This document shows positions 13,401-21,032 of a stretch of DNA of 32,485 nt, piece by piece. The stretch's first letter is position 1; each line of letters begins with the position of its first letter. The DNA comes from a virus. Where the stretch lies: the IMG/VR virus record IMGVR_UViG_3300050821_010939, positions 1-32,485 of that record. One strand, 5' to 3'. Below the pieces are notes generated by a model, which had not been told where the DNA came from, searched no databases, and saw only the letters and a program-made list of their open reading frames with translations. The position numbers and the translations under genes are program-made.

Positions 13401-14066
13401 ATGGATCAAGCCGAAGGGATGCAAGATCAGAATATAGCGCCACCTGTTACACCTATTCCTGCACAGGAAGTGCAACCAGAAAAGGTGTTAAAGCAAAGTG
13501 AAGTTAATGAGTTAGTCGGACGAATTAAGCATGAAGCTTATTCGAAAGGCTTACGTGATGCGCAGCAACAGGCACCTACTCAGTCAATGGGTGGCATGCC
13601 ACAGATCACGGAAGATCAAGTACGGCAAATGATTGCCGATGAAGCGCATAAACAAACTCAATTAGCAGCAGCGCAACAAACGTTGTCTAACTTTGCAAAT
13701 CAGTGGGATGCAGGGAAAAAGAAATATTCTGATTTCGACGAGACTGTTGCGAAACTTGGTAATCTGCAGAATATGCCGCACATTGTCAAAATGGCAACAG
13801 ATACAGGGATTGCGGGGGATATAATGTTTGAACTGGGAAGGAATCCTGGGAAAGTTGCCTCGCTTACAACGCTTGCTTACATTAATCCTCAACTCGCCGA
13901 AGAAGAAATGAAGAAACTTGCTAATTCAATAAAAACGAATGAACAAGGATCTCATGCACCTCAAATCGAAGCTCCATTAAGTCAAGTCAAACCCTCCACA
14001 GTTGGCAAAGATAATGGCTCGAATGCGGTGCGGGATTTACGTAGAAAACCTTGGGCTAGAGGATAA
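13401..14066 (+). CDS. Scaffolding protein, P22 gp8-like position
   Basis: 221 residues, acidic/Gln-rich at the N-terminus (PPVTPIPAQEVQPEK) and helical in the centre. It ends in a basic segment (NAVRDLRRKPWARG), matching the coat-binding C-terminal helix-turn-helix of tailed-phage scaffolds. Scaffold directs coat subunits into proheads and leaves before or during packaging. Its place between portal and coat protein agrees with the P22 order. AGAGGG precedes the ATG at 13401; an ATG at 13394 is in another frame. Confidence 0.75.
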   Translation: MDQAEGMQDQNIAPPVTPIPAQEVQPEKVLKQSEVNELVGRIKHEAYSKGLRDAQQQAPTQSMGGMPQITEDQVRQMIADEAHKQTQLAAAQQTLSNFANQWDAGKKKYSDFDETVAKLGNLQNMPHIVKMATDTGIAGDIMFELGRNPGKVASLTTLAYINPQLAEEEMKKLANSIKTNEQGSHAPQIEAPLSQVKPSTVGKDNGSNAVRDLRRKPWARG

Positions 14067-14101
14067 TACCTCCGCACATAGTAAGCATTAAAAGCTGTTA
14101 T

Positions 14102-14133
14102 CTCCAATAAAAAATGGAATTTTTTAACTGGAG
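14102..14133 (+). promoter_or_regulatory. Hairpin that can hide the coat-gene ribosome-binding site
   Basis: CTCCA (14102-14106) pairs with TGGAG (14129-14133), and inside it six A (14109-14114) pair with six T (14120-14125). The GGAG at 14130-14133 is the Shine-Dalgarno of the coat gene (ATG at 14143), so folding would sequester it. The T run also gives it a weak resemblance to a terminator. Confidence 0.45.
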
Positions 14134-14142
14134 AAAACGGAC

Positions 14143-15471
14143 ATGGCTTTACCTACTAATGTGTTGCAACAAGTACAAACTTATCAAAGATCCAATTTAG
14201 CATTGCTTGAAAATCTAAATTGTTTCATGAATATTTCAAATACGCGATTTAAAGACTTCGAATCCATTACCGCAAATTTGGGTTCGGTTGTTACCTTTGA
14301 CCTTCCTCCGAGATTTACAACAGCACAAGGTTTGGTTGCATCATTCCAGCCTGCAGTTCAACGCGTATTATCTCTTACTTGCGATCAAGCAAATAACACT
14401 TCTTATGCTTTTACTGCACAAGAAAGAATTTTCAATGTTGAAAAAGACACTGAAAGTTACATGGAATTATTTGGACGATCAGCAGTTGCTGAAATGGGTG
14501 CATTCATTGAAGCAAATCTCGCACAAAATGCAAATAGTTCTGTTCCCGTTAATACAATTGTTAATGGACAGACTGTGCCAACAGGTGCGTTACATACTGA
14601 ATCAGGTCCATTTAGATTTTTTGGTGATGGTATTACACCAATTAATTCTTTCCAACAATTAGCACAGATGATTGCAAATTTCAAAAACTTTGGCGCTGTC
14701 AATCAAGGCATTCAGGTTATTTTACCTGATGTTCAAGTGCCACCGATTGTTGGAACTGGTTTAAATCAGTTTTCTCCAAATCGAAACGATGAAATGGCAA
14801 TGAGTTGGCATGTGGGTGAATTTGGTACGCCACCTGTTATGTACTACCAATCAAACTTATTACCTGTTCAAGTTGCAGGTACAGTTGGTAATAGCGCACA
14901 AACATTAACTGTTTTATCAACAAATGATCCAACAGGAAATGCTATAACTCAAATTACATTTAGTGGTGCAACAGCTAATGATGCAAATGCAATCAAAGCA
15001 GGTGATTTAATTCAATTCCAAGATAATGTAAGTGGTCAACCTAATCTTCGCTATTTAACTTTTATCGGTCATGTTGTATCAAATCAACCTGTGCAAGTTA
15101 GAGCTTTAAATAATGCTGCAGCAGACGCATCAGGCCATGTTGTTGTGAATATTACACCGACGCTTCAATCAACTCCTGGTGGTTCACAAAACATTAATGC
15201 CAATATTGTTGCTGGTATGCAGGCAAAAGCACTTCCTTCTCATAAATGTGGATTAGTAATTGGCGGCGATGCTCTTTACTTAGCAATGCCAAGATTGCCT
15301 GATCAATATCCATTCCCAACAGCTGCAGAATATGATCCTGATACTGGTGTTTCCATGCGCATGACATATGGTTCTCTATTTGGTCAAAACCAAATGGGTA
15401 TGATTCATGATGCAACATGGGGATCAGTGTTAGTACCTGAATATTCAATGCGAATTGCATTTCCTATGTAA
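14143..15471 (+). CDS. Major capsid (coat) protein, P22 gp5-like
   Basis: 442 residues, comparable to P22 gp5 (430). It carries the P22-coat pattern: N-terminal helix (MALPTNVLQQVQTYQ), the NTSYAFTAQERIFNVEKD segment, a central beta-rich insertion (about residues 240-350, IQFQDNVSG, ALNNAAADASGHVV) corresponding to the I-domain region, and a C-terminal HK97-fold part with LVIGGDALYLAMPRLP and PEYSMRIAFPM. It builds the icosahedral shell on the scaffold. A strong hairpin terminator follows, so coat mRNA can be made in excess of downstream genes. Confidence 0.9.
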   Translation: MALPTNVLQQVQTYQRSNLALLENLNCFMNISNTRFKDFESITANLGSVVTFDLPPRFTTAQGLVASFQPAVQRVLSLTCDQANNTSYAFTAQERIFNVEKDTESYMELFGRSAVAEMGAFIEANLAQNANSSVPVNTIVNGQTVPTGALHTESGPFRFFGDGITPINSFQQLAQMIANFKNFGAVNQGIQVILPDVQVPPIVGTGLNQFSPNRNDEMAMSWHVGEFGTPPVMYYQSNLLPVQVAGTVGNSAQTLTVLSTNDPTGNAITQITFSGATANDANAIKAGDLIQFQDNVSGQPNLRYLTFIGHVVSNQPVQVRALNNAAADASGHVVVNITPTLQSTPGGSQNINANIVAGMQAKALPSHKCGLVIGGDALYLAMPRLPDQYPFPTAAEYDPDTGVSMRMTYGSLFGQNQMGMIHDATWGSVLVPEYSMRIAFPM

Positions 15472-15478
15472 TTTAATT

Positions 15479-15503
15479 GGGGCGAATGAATCGCCCCTTT
15501 ATT
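15479..15503 (+). terminator. Intrinsic terminator or attenuator after the coat gene
   Basis: GGGGCGA (15479-15485) and TCGCCCC (15491-15497) form a 7-bp GC-rich stem with a 5-base loop, followed by TTTATT. The gene order continues in the same direction, so it probably attenuates transcription and favours coat over connector genes. Confidence 0.7.
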
Positions 15504-15527
15504 AATTAATTTAAAGGATTAAAGATC

Positions 15528-16343
15528 ATGAGCCAATTAGACCCTATTGTTAATTTACCTTCTCTTTATATAAATGGATTCATCATCTCAAATGATGCGA
15601 CAACACCAAATACGGTATTAGATATTGCAGCTGGTCAATGTCGCGATAGCAATAATATCATTGATATGATTCTTGGTGATTTCTTAAGTGAAGGAACAGG
15701 AACAGCAAATTCTTCAACTTCATTAAATGCAGCCGTTAATGGTATCAATGGATTAGATACTGGATCTTTAGCAGCAAGCACAATGTATGCAGTTTATTGC
15801 ATTGGTGATTCAAGCAATAAAAATCCAACAGGTGTCATTTTATCTGCAAACCAAACTACACCTGGATTGCCTTTTGGATATGACTCATATAGAAAAATTG
15901 GTTATTGGGCAACTGATGCAAGTTCACATTTTCTATTAGGTTATTATTCTGCAAGTGGTAGTGGTGTTGGCGGAAATGGTACGCGAACATTTTTCTATGA
16001 TGCTCCACAAGCAACTGCAATTACTGCAGGTCATGCAACTACATATACAAATGTTAATTTAATTAAATTTGTTCCAAATATTAATAACATTGCTGTATGG
16101 ATTCAAACAAGTTATACACCGGCAACGGCAGGTAATACTTTGAAATTGCAACCAGGTAATGCAACTGGTGATGCAATTACAATTACCGGTCCAGTTACAT
16201 CCGGTGTTTATACTTCAGCAAATTTATTATTGGCTCAATCAGTTGTTATTTCAACTGTTTCATCGCCTGTGATTAATTATAAAGAATCAAATGGTAGTGA
16301 TGCTGTTGCAATTAATGTAGCAGGATTTGAGTTGAATTTATAA
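15528..16343 (+). CDS. Putative virion structural protein
   Basis: 271 residues starting MSQLDPIVNLPSLYINGFII. The pattern YINGxxIxxDxxxPNTVLDIAxGxCRDSxNxxD, then NGLDTGxLxxxTxYxVxxIGDSS and LPFGYDSYRKIGYWATD, is one I associate with conserved tailed-phage virion proteins, often beside head or tail-fibre genes. It is beta-rich with Ser/Thr/Gly-rich strands. It may decorate the capsid or belong to a fibre base. Position between coat and gp4-like protein favours a head-surface role. The function is inferred. Confidence 0.6.
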   Translation: MSQLDPIVNLPSLYINGFIISNDATTPNTVLDIAAGQCRDSNNIIDMILGDFLSEGTGTANSSTSLNAAVNGINGLDTGSLAASTMYAVYCIGDSSNKNPTGVILSANQTTPGLPFGYDSYRKIGYWATDASSHFLLGYYSASGSGVGGNGTRTFFYDAPQATAITAGHATTYTNVNLIKFVPNINNIAVWIQTSYTPATAGNTLKLQPGNATGDAITITGPVTSGVYTSANLLLAQSVVISTVSSPVINYKESNGSDAVAINVAGFELNL

Positions 16344-16361
16344 GGCACAAGGATTTATTAA

Positions 16362-17069
16362 ATGTCTTATACAGTAACGCAATTAATTACACGTGCTTAC
16401 TATCTTTCACAGGTAGTAAGCCGTGAACTTGAAACTGTCACTGGCCAACAATTAACTGATGGTCTTGATTGGTTGAATGCATTGCTATCTTTGAAATCTG
16501 CAAACTCAAGATTAATTCCTTATTACACTTTATATCAATTCACAGCAGTCCCAACTGTTGAAGAATATTTTGTTCCTAATTTAATTCAGGCTGAAACTTT
16601 AACATTTAATATCGGCCCTGTGCGTTATTCAACACAACCTGTTTCACGTCGTCCTTATCAAGGTGCTGGACGAGTTGATAATATTTATTCGCTACCTTTC
16701 AATTGGCACGCTGAACGTTGTCTTGGTGGTTCAAATATATTTTTATATTTTATTCCCGATCAAAATTATCCAATAAAAATTTGGGGACGATTTGGATTTA
16801 CTAATGTCACTCTAAACCAAGATTTATTGATGACATATGAAGAATATTATATCGATTATTTACGCTATCGATTAGCCCAAAGAATTTGCTCTGAATTTGG
16901 TATTCCCTTACAGCCTCAAGCGGCTGAAGAGTTACTTGAACTCGAAGATGCCATGACCGATGTTAGCCCGCCTGATATGACATTGACCAAATATTCATCA
17001 CTTCAAGGCGAGACTGGGATCAACTGGGGTGATATTAATATTGGTCGCGGCTGGCGTCCAGGTAATTGA
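16362..17069 (+). CDS. Head-tail adaptor, P22 gp4-like
   Basis: 235 residues, helical. YTVTQLITRAYYLSQVVSRE and QLTDGLDWLNALLSLKSAN at the N-terminus, and YYIDYLRYRLAQRICSEFGI near residue 175, match the helical-bundle adaptor of P22-like podoviruses that docks under the portal after packaging. It is longer than P22 gp4 (166 residues) but lies in the same place relative to coat and gp10. It closes the packaged head and provides the seat for the tail tube. AAGGA precedes the ATG. Confidence 0.75.
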   Translation: MSYTVTQLITRAYYLSQVVSRELETVTGQQLTDGLDWLNALLSLKSANSRLIPYYTLYQFTAVPTVEEYFVPNLIQAETLTFNIGPVRYSTQPVSRRPYQGAGRVDNIYSLPFNWHAERCLGGSNIFLYFIPDQNYPIKIWGRFGFTNVTLNQDLLMTYEEYYIDYLRYRLAQRICSEFGIPLQPQAAEELLELEDAMTDVSPPDMTLTKYSSLQGETGINWGDINIGRGWRPGN

Positions 17070-17088
17070 TTTTATTTAATATTTATTT

Positions 17089-17111
17089 CGTGAAACGTTC
17101 TACGTGAAACA
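17089..17111 (+). repeat. CGTGAAAC direct repeats, parS-like sequence
   Basis: CGTGAAAC occurs at 17089-17096 and 17103-17110, 14 bases start to start. The 16 bases 17096-17111 match the ParB-binding parS consensus TGTTTCACGTGAAACA at 13 of 16 positions. They lie in the 54-base gap before the gp10-like gene. The match is in one half-site and may be chance. Confidence 0.4.
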
Positions 17112-17123
17112 TTTTGGTGAACA

Positions 17124-18731
17124 ATGAAAGGACGCTCTCCCACATTTACCCAAGTGCCGCTCGATATTGTGGGCAGCACCAAGTTTGGACGTTACCCGAA
17201 AATATCGATTGAACAAACTTTCAATATGATAATTTCGGACGATTTTCTTGTGCCTTATGCAGGTCATATGCTTGTGGCAGATATTTCAAATAGTGCGCAA
17301 GGGAGAGCGATTTATACAAGCGTTCGTTACAATCATATGATCTTGGTTGTTGGCAATATTGTATATGCAGTTTCAACAAATATCACACCGACTCAAATTG
17401 GAACCTTGGCAACATTTGAAGGCGATGTTTATATTGATGAGAATAATAATAATCAAATAGCAATTTGTGATAGATCAAATATTTATATTTATAATTATGT
17501 AACTAATGTCTTTAGTGTCGCAACAATTGATTTCATTCCTGGTTACATCACTTATCAAGATGGAAGATTTATTGCAGCAGCACTTAACTCTGCGGTATGG
17601 AGACTCTCTGCAGTTGGTGATGGAACTTCTTGGCCTGATGATACATTTCATGTTGGATTGCTTCAAACAAAACCTGATTTTGTTGTTGCTGCACAGCGGG
17701 TGCCAAGTAGAGGAAATTTGTTATATGTTTTTGGTAATACTGTTACTGAAATTTGGCAAGATATTGGTGCGCTATTATTTCCATATCAACGAAATTCATC
17801 CATTAACTATGATTATGGATGTTTGAATCCGGCAACGATTGCATACAATGACACAATTGTTGTATGGCTTGCAGCGAATGAAAAATCAGGTCCCATGATT
17901 GCTTATTCAATGGGCGGTGATATTAAAAAAATATCAACGGATGGTATTGATTTTAAATTAGCAACATTAACTAATCCTGGAAATTCTTACGGATTTTTAT
18001 TTAGACAAGATGGTCATCTTCTTTATCAAATTACTTTTCCTGATGATGAACTAACTTATGTTTACGATTTTAACACAAATAAATTCTTTACCTTAACTGA
18101 TAAAGATATGAATGCACATATTGCCAAACGTGTCGCATTCTTCAATGATCAATATTATTTTGTTTCATTTGATGATGGCAATCTTTATCAAATAGGAACC
18201 CAATTTACGACTTACAATGGTGATGAGATTCCAAGAATAAGGGTTTGTAGAAATATTAGATTGCCAGATGCATCACGTTTTGCAGTTAATAATTTGACCT
18301 TCACAATTGAGCAAGGCACTCAAGATAATGTTTTTTTAAATGAGCCTTTATTAACAGAAAGTTTTCAACCTATCTTAACTGAAAATGGCGCACCTCTTTT
18401 GGTTTCTTCTTTTTCAACTGTCATTATTTATGCACCATTATTAGCAGAAGAGGACACAATCTTATTAACTGAAAATGGTGAAGAATTATTAGTGGCAACC
18501 GAAACAGATATTCCAATTCCGATTCCTCAATCTGTCACATTATCTGTTTCAAAGAATGGCGGTGAATCGTTCGGAACATTGTGGAAAAAAGATTTAAATC
18601 CTCAAGGATTATTTAGAAACCGTCTTATTTTTTGGAATCTAGGCGCAGCAAATGATTTTATTCCTCAATTAAAATTTGAAGGATTAAGTCGATTTGTTGC
18701 AACAGATGGAATTGTGAGTATCTATCAATGA
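17124..18731 (+). CDS. Tail stabilisation protein, P22 gp10-like
   Basis: 535 residues (P22 gp10 is 472). The start MKGRSPTFTQVPLDIVGSTK with FGRYPKISIEQTFNMIISDD is typical of P22_gp10-like packaged-DNA stabilisation proteins, with a beta-propeller-like body (PDFVVAAQRVPSRGNLLYVF, TEIWQDIGALLFPYQR). It forms the hub that plugs the head-to-tail channel after adaptor binding. Between residues 404 and 458 there is an unusual run of short repeats (PLLTES, ILTENGAPLLV, ILLTENGEELLV) not expected in the core fold and probably surface-exposed. The stop overlaps the next start. Confidence 0.8.
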   Translation: MKGRSPTFTQVPLDIVGSTKFGRYPKISIEQTFNMIISDDFLVPYAGHMLVADISNSAQGRAIYTSVRYNHMILVVGNIVYAVSTNITPTQIGTLATFEGDVYIDENNNNQIAICDRSNIYIYNYVTNVFSVATIDFIPGYITYQDGRFIAAALNSAVWRLSAVGDGTSWPDDTFHVGLLQTKPDFVVAAQRVPSRGNLLYVFGNTVTEIWQDIGALLFPYQRNSSINYDYGCLNPATIAYNDTIVVWLAANEKSGPMIAYSMGGDIKKISTDGIDFKLATLTNPGNSYGFLFRQDGHLLYQITFPDDELTYVYDFNTNKFFTLTDKDMNAHIAKRVAFFNDQYYFVSFDDGNLYQIGTQFTTYNGDEIPRIRVCRNIRLPDASRFAVNNLTFTIEQGTQDNVFLNEPLLTESFQPILTENGAPLLVSSFSTVIIYAPLLAEEDTILLTENGEELLVATETDIPIPIPQSVTLSVSKNGGESFGTLWKKDLNPQGLFRNRLIFWNLGAANDFIPQLKFEGLSRFVATDGIVSIYQ

Positions 18732-19015
18732 ACATACCTAATTTTGAAAATATACAATTTGTTGATAAGAATGGGTATTTAACTGAACAATGGCAAAATA
18801 TCATGCAACAGTTAATTACTGCTCTTCAGTCAAATGTTTCTAATGAAGGATTTCAGATTCCTCAGCAGCCAACAACCAATATTACAATGTTACAAAGTCA
18901 ATTTGCAGCATCACCAAATCCAGCTGCGTATTATGGTAATTTATTATATGATAGTACTACAAATCAGCTGAAAGTGAATTTGGCTGGTACATTTCATGTA
19001 GTAGTCACAATCTAA
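18728..19015 (+). CDS. Small tail-associated protein (needle or fibre-connector candidate)
   Basis: 95 residues beginning MNIPNFENIQFVDKNGYLTE, then QWQNIMQQLITALQSNVSNE. The N-terminal segment, FVDKNGxLTxxWxxIMQQLI followed by a helix, is common in short-tailed phage proteins that anchor fibres. The C-terminal 25 residues form a beta hairpin (YGNLLYDSTTNQLKVNLAGT). It lies where P22 carries gene 26 (tail needle) but is far shorter than that protein. Overlaps the gp10-like stop by 4 bases. Confidence 0.55.
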   Translation: MNIPNFENIQFVDKNGYLTEQWQNIMQQLITALQSNVSNEGFQIPQQPTTNITMLQSQFAASPNPAAYYGNLLYDSTTNQLKVNLAGTFHVVVTI

Positions 19016-19025
19016 GGGATAGATT

Positions 19026-19727
19026 ATGAACGCTAGAAATTTCGGTATTGGAGCAGGATTAGGAAGTATTGGCGCAGGACTTGCTGGTATGTTTGGCAAC
19101 CAAGAAAATCCCTATGATGCTGCATCTAAATTTTACAATCGCATACCTGGTCAAACAAAACCATATTATCAGCCATATATTAATGCTGGCCAAGGTGCTT
19201 TAGGTGCATTACAAGGTCAATATGGAAATTTGCTTGGTAATTATCCTGGTCTCCAACAAAAATATAATCAATTAATGAATGATCCAAATGGTTTTATAAA
19301 TCAAATAGGATCAGGCTATCAAAAATCGCCTGGTTTTGATTGGCAAATGAATCAAGGAATGCAGGCACAAAATAATGCTGCTGCTGCAGGCGGAATGCTT
19401 GGCTCTCCTCAACATCAACAAATGGCTGCTCAAACAGCAGAAGGAATCGCTAATCAAGATTATTATAATTATTTGAATAAAGCACTTGGCGCATTTGGTA
19501 TGGGTTTACAAGGTAATCAAGGATTGTATGGCGCAGGTCTTGAAGGTGAGCAAGGTTTAAATAAAATGGGATTTGAATCATCTGATCAGATGGCAAGAAT
19601 TTTAGCTGATTTAGCTGCTCAACAAGGTCAAATGTCATTTGCTGGAACAGCTGCACAAAATCAACAACAAGGTGCTAATTGGGGTAATTTATTTAGTGGT
19701 CTTGGCACATTGGCTGCATTTTGGTAG
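19026..19727 (+). CDS. DNA ejection/injection protein, P22 gp7-like
   Basis: 233 residues, nearly the same as P22 gp7 (229). It has a Gly/Ala/Gln-rich sequence, with KSPGFDWQMNQGMQAQNNAA and GMLGSPQHQQMAAQTAEGIA matching the motif seen in many phage internal virion proteins. A possible N-terminal hydrophobic glycine-rich helix (IGAGLGSIGAGLAGMFG) could insert in a membrane. Such proteins are packaged in the capsid and expelled into the cell envelope to conduct DNA entry. First of three consecutive ejection genes. Confidence 0.75.
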   Translation: MNARNFGIGAGLGSIGAGLAGMFGNQENPYDAASKFYNRIPGQTKPYYQPYINAGQGALGALQGQYGNLLGNYPGLQQKYNQLMNDPNGFINQIGSGYQKSPGFDWQMNQGMQAQNNAAAAGGMLGSPQHQQMAAQTAEGIANQDYYNYLNKALGAFGMGLQGNQGLYGAGLEGEQGLNKMGFESSDQMARILADLAAQQGQMSFAGTAAQNQQQGANWGNLFSGLGTLAAFW

Positions 19728-19739
19728 AGGTAAATAAAG

Positions 19740-21032
19740 ATGACTTGGGGATTACCACAAAGAGATTTTCCAGTTCTAAATCCATCACAGATGAGTCCTT
19801 ATCATGCTGCATTACAACAAGGACTTCAAAATTACGGAAATATTGTTGAGAATGCTTATGCGCCTTTATTAAAGCAAGCTGAAGTTAATTCAAAAAATGC
19901 TTATGCAGATAATCTAAGTAATCAGATTGTAGGGAGTATTTTATCTAATCCATTAGCAGTAGGAATGATGTCGGATGCTACTTTTGATGAATTAATGAGA
20001 AGATTTACTAAAGGACGGCAATCATCAACTCAGAATACTGCCTCATCAGGATTCCCAAGTTTTGGAGGTGGTTCTTCACAACCTTCTCAATCATCTTCTC
20101 AAGGATCAGGTGTTGTTATTCCTAGCGCAAAAGGATCAGATGCGAACAATTATGAGTATGATGCTCAAGGGAACAATGTAAGAGGTACTGAAGCAGATAT
20201 TAATAATGCAGCAGGTTTAAATCCTGATGGAACGCCGCGCACTGATACAAGTACTCCTTCAAATGCTGCTCCTACTTCTACGCCATCATCAAATTACAAT
20301 CAAAGACAAATGATAAAAGATGCGTATATTGCAAAGAATTTTCCTGGCACACCGCAAGGATTAGCTGCTGAACAAAGAATATCTGCAGCTAAAACCGCAG
20401 GGACAGCAGGCGCTCAAACTTATCAAGATCATATGAATGCTGTTTATAAACAAGCATCCGCAGCAAATCAAGCACGTCAATATTCAGATGATTTTTTAAC
20501 ACATTATAAAGCAGCATGGGCAAAGGGTCCTCTTACTAATTTACCTATTGGCAAACAATTAGCAGCCTTTGATCCTGAGGCAGTTAGCGCTATGAATGAT
20601 TCCAACAATATGGTTGTTGTCGCTGCACCTGCTTTATTAGGAACAGGCAAACAAACAGATTATGGAAAACATTTAGTTGCTGATTCTAAATTATATATTG
20701 GAATGCCAGAAAAAGCTGCACAAGATGTACACGATAAGCAGGTGCTTATTTTTGATAGAATGGCAGAAGAAGTGCCTTTTAATGTTGAAGCAAAAAAATA
20801 TGGCATTACTGATACCAATCAATTGCAATCTGATTGGTTTGAATATAATTCAAAATATAAACTTATTAATAATGAAGGAAAATTACAATCCAAAAATGCG
20901 AATAAATATTCTCAGTTTTTAGCAAATAAATATGGAAATGGCAGTCAAAATCAGAATAATTCCGAACCGCAGAGGGATTTTGGTGATAAAAAGATATTAA
21001 GATGGAATCACAAAACTGGGAGACTCGAATAA
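19740..21032 (+). CDS. Ejection protein, P22 gp20-like by position and size
   Basis: 430 residues (P22 gp20 is 471). The N-terminus (residues 1-85) is helical. Residues 95-190 are low complexity in Ser, Gln, Asn, Pro and Thr, probably disordered; the C-terminal half is helical again. Similarity is mainly positional: it follows the gp7-like gene and precedes the gp16-like one. It would be released into the host with them. Its last base overlaps the next ATG (TAATG at 21030-21034). Confidence 0.65.
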   Translation: MTWGLPQRDFPVLNPSQMSPYHAALQQGLQNYGNIVENAYAPLLKQAEVNSKNAYADNLSNQIVGSILSNPLAVGMMSDATFDELMRRFTKGRQSSTQNTASSGFPSFGGGSSQPSQSSSQGSGVVIPSAKGSDANNYEYDAQGNNVRGTEADINNAAGLNPDGTPRTDTSTPSNAAPTSTPSSNYNQRQMIKDAYIAKNFPGTPQGLAAEQRISAAKTAGTAGAQTYQDHMNAVYKQASAANQARQYSDDFLTHYKAAWAKGPLTNLPIGKQLAAFDPEAVSAMNDSNNMVVVAAPALLGTGKQTDYGKHLVADSKLYIGMPEKAAQDVHDKQVLIFDRMAEEVPFNVEAKKYGITDTNQLQSDWFEYNSKYKLINNEGKLQSKNANKYSQFLANKYGNGSQNQNNSEPQRDFGDKKILRWNHKTGRLE

